Positions 35,046 through 43,456 of a DNA stretch of 64,000 nt are shown here, one piece after another. The notes beneath the pieces are model-generated. The model worked only from the letters and a program-made list of their open reading frames with translations. It made no database searches and was not told the DNA's origin. Numbering within the stretch: the first letter of the stretch is position 1; each line of letters begins with the position of its first letter. The position numbers were made by a program, and so were the translations under genes. Origin of the DNA: Saccharicrinis sp963665705 (GTDB lineage: Bacteria > Bacteroidota > Bacteroidia > Bacteroidales > Marinilabiliaceae); the NCBI GenBank assembly GCA_963665705.1, contig OY762448.1, positions 1,488,001-1,552,000 of the forward strand. Reading direction: 5' to 3'.

Positions 35046-35256
35046 GAATGTAGAGGTTAGAAATTAGATCATTAGGACAATAGGTTAATAGGCCAGTAGG
35101 TCGATAGGTCAGCAGGTAAATAGGTTTTAGAAATTAGATTTTAGGTCAATAGGTCAATAGATCGATAGGTCAATAGGGTATAAGGTGTTGATCATTAGGT
35201 TTATATGGTATTGTTCTGGCTATGTAATTCTACTATCTACCTAATCGTCTAACAGC
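35046..35256 (-). repeat. 8-bp AGGTCAAT lattice
   Basis: From 35074 the DNA reads in strict 8-bp steps: AGGACAAT, AGGTTAAT, AGGCCAGT, AGGTCGAT, AGGTCAGC, AGGTAAAT. It continues with breaks to about 35275. AGG is conserved and the other five bases vary. Confidence 0.85.
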
Positions 35257-36486
35257 CTATTGACCTATTTTAATTACTTTTGATAATCGCTGGGTATAAT
35301 TATCCCATGAATAAGCTGTTGCTGCATTTCTGGCTTGTATTCGCATTTTCAGGAATTCAGATTCACTCTTTTCTCTTAGCTGCATGATGGCCTTTTTCAA
35401 AGCTTCAATATCTCTAATAGGAATGATATAACCATTCTCATCGTTTACAATTAATTCCGGTCCAATGGAGTGGGGGGTAGTGATAACCGGTAGTCCGGCA
35501 GCCATGGCTTCAACTATAACTAGTCCAAAGCCTTCAAATATAGTGGGTAATACCAGGGCGTCAAATTGATCGTACATTTCAAATAATTCCTGTTGAGATA
35601 CAGGTGGATGATAGTGAAACAAACCTTTATATTGATTTAGGGCAGCATCATTCCCCTGAATACCTCCTACAATATGTAATTCTACATCACGAGTGTTTAA
35701 TTCTTTTAAGGTTTCCAACAGGTATTTAATACCCTTGCGTTGGGTTACAGTACCTGCATAGAGCAATTTTAATGTCCTTTTTTCAATATCTGAAGATACT
35801 TTTTCTTTGTAGGGGATGTAATCCAAATCAAAGCCAAGGGGTAAATACAGGATGTTTTCTTCAGCAATGCCAACATCCAGTAATGTACTTTTTGTAAAGG
35901 ATGAAGCAGCTATGGTCTTTGTCGCTAAATGTGGTTCTTCAACCAGTCTTCTTTCATAGTAGTCCGGAAACTCCAGATTATCGATGGTATGTGCCCATTC
36001 TTTGTGCAGTTTGGCTTCTTCTCCTAGTATTTGTTTGGCAGAAACTACATGAGCTGTTGCCAATTCGCAATAAGATGTTAAGCCTAGTTCTTTGGCTTTT
36101 TTTAGAGTTGCATGACAACTTCCCTGAAAACCCCAGAATATATTTTCTTTCTGATGATGTTGTTTTTGAATTCTTTTAGCAACAAAATGATCAAAATTAA
36201 CATCCCTGTTATAAACTGCCAATTGAGCTGCAGGACTCTTGCCTTGTAACTTTCGCAATGCCATCTCTTTTATCTCAAAACGCCAGTTGGCATTCACTTT
36301 ACCTCCAGGAAGTCCTTTAATATATCTTCTGCTCCAGTAGGTGTTGTTACGTTTTTCAATTTGTTTTTGAAGAAAAGCATTGGTAACATAACTACTGGTG
36401 TAAAATGTATCTAAAACGCCTAGATCATTTAGACTTTTTGCAGTATGATAGCTGTGTTGCTTACCGGAGTGTGATAGTATGAACAT
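35257..36486 (-). CDS. Glycosyltransferase family 4 protein
   Basis: 409 residues, GT-B fold. Starts MFILSHSGKQHSYHTAKSL; the C-terminal domain has LKLLYAGTVTQRKGIKYLL and FEGFGLVIVEAMAAGLPVI, the canonical E-x7-E donor site. Complete. The stop codon is embedded in the octamer lattice (CTATTGACCTATTTTAATTA region), suggesting that the repeat has reached the very end of the coding region. Substrate unknown. Confidence 0.9.
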   Translation of the reverse strand: MFILSHSGKQHSYHTAKSLNDLGVLDTFYTSSYVTNAFLQKQIEKRNNTYWSRRYIKGLPGGKVNANWRFEIKEMALRKLQGKSPAAQLAVYNRDVNFDHFVAKRIQKQHHQKENIFWGFQGSCHATLKKAKELGLTSYCELATAHVVSAKQILGEEAKLHKEWAHTIDNLEFPDYYERRLVEEPHLATKTIAASSFTKSTLLDVGIAEENILYLPLGFDLDYIPYKEKVSSDIEKRTLKLLYAGTVTQRKGIKYLLETLKELNTRDVELHIVGGIQGNDAALNQYKGLFHYHPPVSQQELFEMYDQFDALVLPTIFEGFGLVIVEAMAAGLPVITTPHSIGPELIVNDENGYIIPIRDIEALKKAIMQLREKSESEFLKMRIQARNAATAYSWDNYTQRLSKVIKIGQ

Positions 36487-36550
36487 TGTTTTGTTGTTAA
36501 TAGGTCAGTAGGTCAATAGGTTAATAGATCGATAGAATAATAGGTTTATG

Positions 36551-36913
36551 TCATAGAAAACTTCGCTGTTTTGTAATAAGTCTATTTAGCATTTTAACAA
36601 TTTCTAATCCAAGATCCTCTGCTGCTTTTTGTTGCGTTGGGTTTATGAAAGACCTTCTTTGAAATAGAATTAATAGAGTAATTGTTTCATATAATGATCC
36701 TCGTGCAATATATAAATAATGTATATACTCTTTGGTAGATACTCTTCCATTTCCTTCTGCAATATTTTGAGGAACTGAAGCCGCACAAGCTTCTAATTGT
36801 TCACATAGTCGAAAGTGACCATTAAGACTTTCTGTAATCGTTAAGCATTGATCTGCTAAATCCATTGCTTTTTGCCATACGATTAAGTTTTTAAAGTTGA
36901 ATTCTTTTGTCAT
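36551..36913 (-). CDS. Four-helix-bundle protein (S23 rRNA-intervening-sequence / Avd-like family)
   Basis: 120 residues: FKNLIVWQKAMDLADQCLTI, then LCEQLEACAASVPQNIAEGNGR, then YIHYLYIARGSLYETITLL, the standard signature of the family first found in 23S rRNA intervening sequences and related in fold to Avd of diversity-generating retroelements. It forms pentameric barrels in known members and binds nucleic acid. Here it is not in rRNA and no reverse transcriptase is near. It sits between patches of the 8-bp AGGTCAAT lattice (36495-36545 and 36915-37015) inside the glycan locus, interrupting the run of sugar genes. Role unknown. Confidence 0.9.
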   Translation of the reverse strand: MTKEFNFKNLIVWQKAMDLADQCLTITESLNGHFRLCEQLEACAASVPQNIAEGNGRVSTKEYIHYLYIARGSLYETITLLILFQRRSFINPTQQKAAEDLGLEIVKMLNRLITKQRSFL

Positions 36914-37270
36914 AATAATAGGTTGTTAGGTTTATAGATCAGTAAGTTATTTGGACATTAGGTTAATAGGTACATAGGTTGTTAGGACAATAGGTCATTA
37001 GGTTTTTAGATTCGTAAATTAAAATGTAATTAATTAAGATTGTATGTTATGAATTATTAGCATTCAAATGTAATGATATTTTTATTATAACACTATTCTA
37101 AAAAGTAGACAGGTCTTAAAATTTAACTTCTAGCTTTTAATTGTTTAATGTGTTTATAGGTTTAATTTACAGTGTGTTGAATAAAAGTTGTTAGGTGTTA
37201 TATTCCATTATCTACTAGCCTAACCACCTACCTGCCTACTGTTCTACTGATCTATCGACCTATTAACCTA
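36914..37270 (-). repeat. AGGTCAAT lattice plus AT-rich spacer
   Basis: Octamers on the 8-bp register at 36920-37010 (AGGTTAAT, AGGTACAT, AGGTTGTT, AGGACAAT, AGGTCATT) and in CCT orientation at 37200-37290. The middle (37020-37190) shares GGTTTAATTTACAG and GTCTTAAA with the spacers at 38700 and 40370. No gene. Confidence 0.75.
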
Positions 37271-38536
37271 CTATTCTATTGTCCTAACAACCCTCATACT
37301 ACTCTCTATAGCCTTATCCATATTATGGTATTCCCATTCGGCAAAGCGACCGCATAGGTGAAAATTGTTATTTTGGAGTTGTTGCCTGACAGTATCAATT
37401 TTTTCTTTGTCCCCATTTTGTTGTATTACATAGGAGTTCGGTTCGTAGTTGTGATCAATGGCTTTGGGGGCAAAGGGTAGTTTTTCAATAGCATTGAGCA
37501 TTTCTTCCTTAGGGGTATAACCTGAAAACTCTATGGTACAGGAATGATTTCCGGATTCTCGGTTATTAGATGAGCTAAAATTACCCGTAAAAATAATACG
37601 ATGGGCTGGTGTTTTACTTTCTGGAAGATACATCCATGAGTAATCATTGTCTTCTACAGTACATAGCATATTGCTGGTGCCATTGGACTTTAATTGGGAT
37701 ACTTGTTCCAGACTATCCTGAAGAGAAGTATCTATATCTTTTGTTATGCTTGTTAATAGACGAATATCTCCGGTGTAAATGATGTTTTCAGCACTAAAAG
37801 AATCGTTGATAATCCATTGGTCACCGCTTCTTCTTATTGAATTTACTTCTGTATTATACCTGATATCCAAATCTGTTGCCAGAGTATCAGCTATAAACTG
37901 AGACCCATTATTTTTTGGGTAAAAAAAAGAACTGTGCACCATGTTACCTTCTTCCTCACGTAATATATTGCTCAGTATGGTTTCTCTGTAATTGGGCATG
38001 GGTAACTTACCATCTAACCAGGGGAGTGCTACCTTGCTTAAATCTGTTTTCCAAATTTTGTTGTTATAGGGTTCAAAGTAGAGTTTAAACAATTGTTCTC
38101 CAAAATTCCCCTTTAGGAAAGCTTCAAAATTATCATATTCTGCAGGAGATTTACTTCCCTGTTTATCCAAATCCATCAACTCATTGATAATAGAAGTAAC
38201 CGTTTGGTTGTCTAACTGGTATAGATAGTTTTCAATAGGATAACCTACCGTTTTATTTTGGATGTTTATACCGGCTTTTCTCCGGGTGGATAAAAATTGC
38301 TCTTCTTTTTTAAACTGTCCCCAAAACCAATCGGCTACTTGCTGATTTCGTGTGTTAAAAACATGACCACCAACGCGGTGAAATAAATGTCCGTCCACCC
38401 GGTCGCATTTGATCAATCCTCCTGGTTTATCTGCTTTTTCAAGGACAAGGACTTCTTTGTTATTTTCTTTTAGTAAACGTGCTGCTGATAGACCGGACAC
38501 TCCGGCTCCTATCACTATGTTTTGTATTTGTTGCAA
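37271..38536 (-). CDS. FAD-dependent amine oxidase-fold protein, UDP-galactopyranose-mutase-like
   Basis: 421 residues. N-terminal FAD-binding Rossmann motif GAGVSGLSAARLL at 10-22 with E33 and PGG 38-40, then HRVGGHVFN and the UGM-like YFEPYNNKIWKTDLSKVA. Proteins of this type in capsule loci are annotated as UDP-galactopyranose mutase-like or protoporphyrinogen-oxidase-like; the CGRFAEWEYHNMDKAI ending resembles the FAD-contacting tail of UGM. It may supply a furanose nucleotide sugar or oxidise a sugar precursor. The family is secure, the exact reaction not. Confidence 0.82.
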   Translation of the reverse strand: MQQIQNIVIGAGVSGLSAARLLKENNKEVLVLEKADKPGGLIKCDRVDGHLFHRVGGHVFNTRNQQVADWFWGQFKKEEQFLSTRRKAGINIQNKTVGYPIENYLYQLDNQTVTSIINELMDLDKQGSKSPAEYDNFEAFLKGNFGEQLFKLYFEPYNNKIWKTDLSKVALPWLDGKLPMPNYRETILSNILREEEGNMVHSSFFYPKNNGSQFIADTLATDLDIRYNTEVNSIRRSGDQWIINDSFSAENIIYTGDIRLLTSITKDIDTSLQDSLEQVSQLKSNGTSNMLCTVEDNDYSWMYLPESKTPAHRIIFTGNFSSSNNRESGNHSCTIEFSGYTPKEEMLNAIEKLPFAPKAIDHNYEPNSYVIQQNGDKEKIDTVRQQLQNNNFHLCGRFAEWEYHNMDKAIESSMRVVRTIE

Positions 38537-38789
38537 TGTGTTAGATGTTAGATGTTAGAAATTAGGGTGTTAGGTCAATGGGCCAATAGGTTAATAGGTC
38601 CTTAGGTTCATTGGTTTTATAAATTAGATGTTAGAGTTTAGATAATAGAATATAGGCATTATGCATCATAGCTTAGAAGGATATATTAATAGATAATAAA
38701 GTAATTAGGTTTTATTTTGAGGCTAACAGATTTAATTTACAGCGTGGTTATTAAATGCTGTCAGGTCTTAAAAATCTAAAACCTAATAC
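38537..38789 (-). repeat. AGGTCAAT lattice and shared AT-rich block
   Basis: Octamers at 38565-38620. The block 38690-38780 (AGATAATAAAGTAATTAGG, then GTCAGGTCTTAAA) recurs at 40365-40445 with about 80 percent match by eye. No gene. Confidence 0.7.
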
Positions 38790-40103
38790 CTATTCTCCTA
38801 CTGATCTAATAATTTGCCAATAACCGGATTTTTCATTTCCAATACGTTCTAAAATATTAGCGTCCTTAAGCTTTTTAATATTTTCTTTAATTTTACGTTG
38901 GGAAATACCAACTGCATCGGCTAGTTGTGCTGTAGTTGTTTTTGGATTATTTTGTATGATTTTTAATAATTTTTCCTGATTATCGGTGACCTTATCGGTG
39001 ACCTTATCGGTGACCTTATCGGTGACCTTATCGGTGACCTTATTAGTTGTTATTTGGGTTTGTAATGAAGGTTTTAATTTAATTATAAAAGCTCCGGTTT
39101 CTTCTCTGTATTCAGGTGAAGGGTTATTGTTTTCTTCACATGCATTATTGATTCTGGCAAAACCAGTTCCCCAATTTTCAATTTCTCCGGCTAAGTGAAA
39201 AATATTTAAAATATTTTTATTGCGTGGTATTGAGCGGCTATTTTTGTTTAATGTGTTTAAATTTAGTTCTTTAGGGAGTAATCCCGGACTCCATATTTCT
39301 AAAAAGTTGTCAAATATTCGAATTTGTATATTACCGGGATCTGTGTAATCTCTATGAACCAGTGCATTAATGATGGCCTCTCTTAAAGCAATAAGAGGAT
39401 ATTCCCAAATTTCCTGTCTTTCAGCCTTTTCAGTTATTAAATATGATAGTTTAATATTTTTCTTAATGAAATTTATTGTTTGATCTGTAATATCAAGGAT
39501 TCCCATATCAAAATTATCGGTATCAATAAAAGTTACAGGTTCACAGCCTTTAAAACGAGCAGCTTTAACTACAGCTTGAGGATATTCAATGTTTACTTTT
39601 GATAAACAAAGGTATTCAGCCAGAATATTTTTAAATAGGTATCCTTTTGCATTTAGTTTATTTTTCCATTTGGGAGAATAATCAATGTTTTCTATGTTTC
39701 TATTATCAAAATCTACAGGTTCATACCTAAGTATGAATTCTCTAATTTTTTCACTTGATAATTTGATATTGCTTTTACCAACTCTTATCCAGGCTCTCTC
39801 AAATGCAAAAACAGGTTTGTAGTCTGATGGATGAATTTCTATTTCAACAATTTCTCCTAAAGCATGTGTTTTAATATTGATAGAAGGGTATAAAATTGGA
39901 TCTGTATTGTTTTTGAGCTTATTAACAAAGTCTTCTATTGTATTCTTGCCAATTTCAAGATTTGCAGGAGATCCATCATCGTTTATACCAACAATAACTT
40001 TCCCTCCTTTGTGGTTTGCAAATGAACAAAGTGATATTATTATTTCTTTCCATTCTCCAAAAGATGTTTTCAATTCTAATGTTTCAGATTCTTTATTGTA
40101 CAT
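38790..40103 (-). CDS. AlbA_2 (Schlafen-like) ATP-binding regulator with wHTH and KVTD repeats
   Basis: 437 residues. N-terminal AlbA_2 domain (SETLELKTSFGEW, FANHKGGKVIVGINDDG), central domain, then a GHKL-type ATP-binding part (LREAIINALVHRDY at about 245, IENWGTGFARI) and a C-terminal winged helix (TTAQLADAVGISQRKIKENI). Just before the wHTH are five copies of K-V-T-D encoded by a perfect 12-bp tandem repeat. Members are putative DNA-binding regulators, some linked to phage defence. It lies inside the glycan locus between AGGTCAAT patches and is unlikely to take part in glycan synthesis. Confidence 0.88.
   Translation of the reverse strand: MYNKESETLELKTSFGEWKEIIISLCSFANHKGGKVIVGINDDGSPANLEIGKNTIEDFVNKLKNNTDPILYPSINIKTHALGEIVEIEIHPSDYKPVFAFERAWIRVGKSNIKLSSEKIREFILRYEPVDFDNRNIENIDYSPKWKNKLNAKGYLFKNILAEYLCLSKVNIEYPQAVVKAARFKGCEPVTFIDTDNFDMGILDITDQTINFIKKNIKLSYLITEKAERQEIWEYPLIALREAIINALVHRDYTDPGNIQIRIFDNFLEIWSPGLLPKELNLNTLNKNSRSIPRNKNILNIFHLAGEIENWGTGFARINNACEENNNPSPEYREETGAFIIKLKPSLQTQITTNKVTDKVTDKVTDKVTDKVTDNQEKLLKIIQNNPKTTTAQLADAVGISQRKIKENIKKLKDANILERIGNEKSGYWQIIRSVGE
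38982..39041 (-). repeat. Five perfect 12-bp tandem units inside the AlbA_2 gene
   Basis: ATCGGTGACCTT repeated five times, coding for (DKVT)5 in the linker before the C-terminal winged helix. Unit number can change without breaking the frame. Confidence 0.9.
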
Positions 40104-40490
40104 AAATTTTGGAAACTTAATGATTATAGGATTTTGGTAGTACTAATATAATCTTTTATTATGTTGATGGGGCAATAGGTTATTAGGTCAATAGGTCAAT
40201 AGGTCAATAGGTCAATAGGTTAATAGGTTAATAGGTTAATATGTCAATAGGTCAATGGGTTAATAGATCTTTAGGTTCATAGGTTTTAGAAATTCGAGTT
40301 TAGATAATAGAATATAGACGTTAGACTTTGGGCTTTAGATGAATATATAAATAGATATTAAAGTAATTAGGTTTTATTAAGATGCTGACAGTTTTGATTT
40401 ACCTCATGGCTATTCAATATTGTCAGGTATTAAATTCTATTATCTATAACCTAACAACCTACTTACCTATTGACCTAACTACCTACTTAC
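40104..40490 (-). repeat. Longest AGGTCAAT octamer lattice
   Basis: From about 40170 to 40285 nearly every 8 bp starts AGG: AGGTTATT, AGGTCAAT four times, AGGTTAAT three times, ATGTCAAT, AGGTCAAT, GGGTTAAT, AGATCTTT, AGGTTCAT. Then the shared AT-rich block (40365-40445) and more octamers in CCTA orientation (40440-40510). No gene. Confidence 0.9.
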
Positions 40491-41561
40491 CTATTGACCT
40501 AACCACCTATTCACCTTCTCCGCCCATGTTTTACATGAATAATCATTAATAATGCTTTTTGATGCTTCTCCCATATTCTTTAATTCTTCGGTTGGTGTAG
40601 CTGAAAGTTGATTTAATGTTTGTATCAGACTTTCTTTCTTTAATTGAAAACGCCAGCCATTACTTCCTTCTTGTAATAAGTCAGGCATGGCACCTATGGC
40701 ATCACTCAGAATTATTGGCAGACCTGCTGCCATCGCTTCGTTGACTACCAGTCCCCAGGGTTCAAAGGAGCTGGGTAAAATAAAGCAGTTGGCCGATGCA
40801 TATAGATCAGGTAGTTCTGAATAAGTTAGCCAATCTTGTAATACAATGGTATCTGTTTCTTTTATGGATTGTTGTAATTCTTCTTTTAGAGGACCACCTC
40901 CTACAATTTTTAATAGCCACTTGCCATTAAGAACTGAGCCTTTGAAGGCTTCAATAAGCATTTTAAGGTTTTTTTCAGGGGCAAATCGGGCCACACATAA
41001 TAATTGTGGGATATCTTTTTGTAAATTAATTCCGGTAGCAAAATGTTCATTATCCACAACACTGTATCCTTCTATGATTTTTGAAGTTGGAATCCCGAGT
41101 CGTTTGTTGAAATGTTGTGCGGCTCTTTTTCCGGATACAAAATAGGTATCCACTAAAGGTTTTAACCACCAGCCTTTGGTCATATCAAAAAGTAACTTGC
41201 CAAGGTACCAGGATTCTGCAAACATCAGGACTTTTAAGTCCATTTTTTTGCTTTCTTTTAGCATTTCCCTGTAAACTTTTCTTCCATAGCCGGGTATACA
41301 TAAATGAGTGATTTTCTTTTCTTTAATATGCTGTTTCCAGTTTTGAATGGTCGTTTTTATTTCTACCTGATCTACAGGATTAGGGGATAGGATAATATGT
41401 TGTTTGTTGTTTTCGGTATTTTCCCATTTATAAAGACCATCTCCTGTTCCTAAATCAGCACTAAATACGTTTTCTTTACCCAATAATTGAGCGCATTGTT
41501 TTACTCGTGCACGGTGGTAATCGCCCATGCGATCCCATATGATTAATATTTTTTTTGTCAT
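40491..41561 (-). CDS. Glycosyltransferase family 4 protein
   Basis: 356 residues from the start MTKKILIIWDRMGDYHRARV. An ATG 81 bp upstream only adds residues translated from the ACGAATTAA-type repeat, so it is rejected. GT-B features: LLCVARFAPEKNLKMLIEAF and the donor site FEPWGLVVNEAMAAGLPII. The C-terminal codons run into the octamer lattice. Probably adds one sugar of the repeat unit; donor and linkage unknown. Confidence 0.88.
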   Translation of the reverse strand: MTKKILIIWDRMGDYHRARVKQCAQLLGKENVFSADLGTGDGLYKWENTENNKQHIILSPNPVDQVEIKTTIQNWKQHIKEKKITHLCIPGYGRKVYREMLKESKKMDLKVLMFAESWYLGKLLFDMTKGWWLKPLVDTYFVSGKRAAQHFNKRLGIPTSKIIEGYSVVDNEHFATGINLQKDIPQLLCVARFAPEKNLKMLIEAFKGSVLNGKWLLKIVGGGPLKEELQQSIKETDTIVLQDWLTYSELPDLYASANCFILPSSFEPWGLVVNEAMAAGLPIILSDAIGAMPDLLQEGSNGWRFQLKKESLIQTLNQLSATPTEELKNMGEASKSIINDYSCKTWAEKVNRWLGQ

Positions 41562-41810
41562 CGAATTAAGCGAATTGTTTTGCTGCGCAAAAAGGTTTGT
41601 CCGCAGATTAAGCGGATTAAACGGACTATGATTGCTGCGCAATGTTTTTTGTCCACGAATTTATCGAATTAAACGAATTGTTTTGCTGCGCAAATATTAT
41701 CTTCTAAACTATTTATCTAAATTCTATTATCTAAATTCTATTATCTAACTTCTAATCCCTATTGACCTAATAGCCTAACCTAACGACCAACCAACTAATG
41801 ATCTAACAGC
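41562..41810. repeat. ACGAATTnn nonamers with TTTTGCTGCGCAAAA hairpins, then octamers
   Basis: CGAATTAAGCGAATTG followed by TTTTGC-TGC-GCAAAA, twice, then CTATTATCTAAATT repeats and CCTATTGACCTAAT octamers. It shows two lattice families side by side. No gene. Confidence 0.75.
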
Positions 41811-43103
41811 CTATTTACCTACAGACCTATCTTCCTCAAAATCCTTTTGTTTTACAAACCTATTATACTGGTATAGAAATAGAAATACAGGCCAGTAGCT
41901 CATGCCTATAAAAGCTATGATCCCTGGTAAATCACCTCCTCTAAGTATCGGGACAAAGGAGGCAATAATAATTCCCTTTAACAGCCATTTCATATCGCTA
42001 TTATAACGTTCTGTGTATCTGAATAGCTTTACAAATAGCCAACCATAAATAATGCTGAAAATAATAATACCTATAATTCCACCTTCTCCATAAAATGTTC
42101 CATAAATGGTTTGTGAAATACCTACGGTTCCTTTAGCGACATCATTTAAACCCAGTTTATTGGCATACCCACCAACTGGTTTTCCGGGCCATAGTTTACG
42201 TGGTATTGGTCGCATGAGTATTTCCAGGTGTTCCATCCCCCAATGGTAATCTAAATGTTCCGGGTATACATCCATTATCATCATAAAACCATCCAGCATA
42301 TTCTGATCCTCCCGGCTTTCAGTACGTTCCATTGCGGCTTCGTACATTTGAGAAATGGACATATTACTCAGGTTGTGCTTACGTGCTACTCCAGCAAGTG
42401 AGAAAAACAGCATAACAAATGCACCTCCTACTATATAATATTTTAATTTTTTTGGGGGAGCATAGTTCTGTAATGCTATGATACCAATGGCCACCATCCA
42501 GCTTAAGAACTGAAAACGCTGAGCCGGATTATAAGATATCCACATACCATAAAAAATCATGATCAGGTACATTTTTCTCTTGTTTCCCTCTTCGTTCCGG
42601 TAGGCTAGAAATCCCAATAGTATAAATGAGGCAACCCCCATACCAAAAAGCAAAAAATAACTATTCCCTAAAGCCAAAGGGCCGCTGATCATTCCCCTGA
42701 ATAGTGTGTTGATGCCTAAAAAAACAATAAAACCTACTAGTATAAATTGCTTTTTTTCTTTTACAAATTCACTTAAAAGATCAGGACTGTCTTTATATAT
42801 GGTAGGATAGGGGAGTTTTTTATTATAATAGATGTAGCTGAATATAAATATTAAGGTGCCGGTTAAAAACAGGGTTAAAGCGTATATGGCTTTAGTATCT
42901 GTCATAGGGGTAAAAATATTATAGCTGTAAGCTACGCTAACCCAATCTGCTTTACCTTCTGCAACAGCATTGTATCGTTGTAGGCCTGTGCTAAAGAAAA
43001 ATAATATGGGTAAAAATAGAAATTCGTCATTGAAACGCAGAAAATGACGAAGTGCTAAAAATATGAGTATATAGGTGATTATTTCAATAAGTCCAATTGA
43101 CAT
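41811..43103 (-). CDS. O-antigen/oligosaccharide repeat-unit polymerase-like membrane protein (Wzy type)
   Basis: 430 residues with about ten to twelve hydrophobic segments. A large loop contains HLEILMRPIPRKLWPGKPVGG, the RxIPRxLWPxKP signature seen in O-antigen polymerases of Bacteroidota, followed by GTFYGEGGIIGIII. It would join lipid-linked repeat units in the periplasm. That is unexpected beside an ABC-type exporter, which normally exports chains finished in the cytosol. Start ATG 43101-43103 gives a plausible first membrane helix. Function by family pattern; moderate certainty. Confidence 0.78.
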   Translation of the reverse strand: MSIGLIEIITYILIFLALRHFLRFNDEFLFLPILFFFSTGLQRYNAVAEGKADWVSVAYSYNIFTPMTDTKAIYALTLFLTGTLIFIFSYIYYNKKLPYPTIYKDSPDLLSEFVKEKKQFILVGFIVFLGINTLFRGMISGPLALGNSYFLLFGMGVASFILLGFLAYRNEEGNKRKMYLIMIFYGMWISYNPAQRFQFLSWMVAIGIIALQNYAPPKKLKYYIVGGAFVMLFFSLAGVARKHNLSNMSISQMYEAAMERTESREDQNMLDGFMMIMDVYPEHLDYHWGMEHLEILMRPIPRKLWPGKPVGGYANKLGLNDVAKGTVGISQTIYGTFYGEGGIIGIIIFSIIYGWLFVKLFRYTERYNSDMKWLLKGIIIASFVPILRGGDLPGIIAFIGMSYWPVFLFLYQYNRFVKQKDFEEDRSVGK

Positions 43104-43456
43104 GTTTTTTATCTTCTATATTAAGTCATCGAATTTACGTTAATTACCGCTAATTATAATTATTTAGAACCACGAATTACACGGATTATGATTGCTGCGT
43201 AATGTTTTTTTGTCCACTAATTGCACTAATTACACTAATTGGTTTGCTGCGCAAAATTTTTTAAACCGCTAATTTATTGAATTATGCGAATTGTTTTGCT
43301 GCGCAAAAATGTGTATCCTCAGATTGGCAGATTAAATGGATTATGATTGCTGCGCAAATTCTATCTTCTAAACTATTGATCTAAATTCTATTATCTAACT
43401 CCTAATCACCTATTGACCTAATCTTCTATTGACCTATTTTTCTATTGACCTAGCAC
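43104..43456. repeat. ACGAATTAC nonamers with GCTGCGCAAAA hairpins
   Basis: ACCACGAATTACACGGATTA, CTAATTGCACTAATTACACT and several GATTGCTGCG/TTTTGCTGCGCAAAA stems, ending in CCTATTGACCTA octamers. No gene. Confidence 0.75.

Noticed and set aside
36551..36913. Diversity-generating retroelement, suggested by the Avd-like four-helix bundle
   Set aside because: No reverse transcriptase and no template/variable repeat pair was found in the window.
38986..39198. Plus-strand ORF with repeated TLSV
   Set aside because: Antisense reading of the KVTD repeat in the AlbA_2 gene.
40170..40285. CRISPR-like appearance of regular repeats
   Set aside because: Period is 8 bp with no spacers and no cas genes; the units are contiguous and degenerate.
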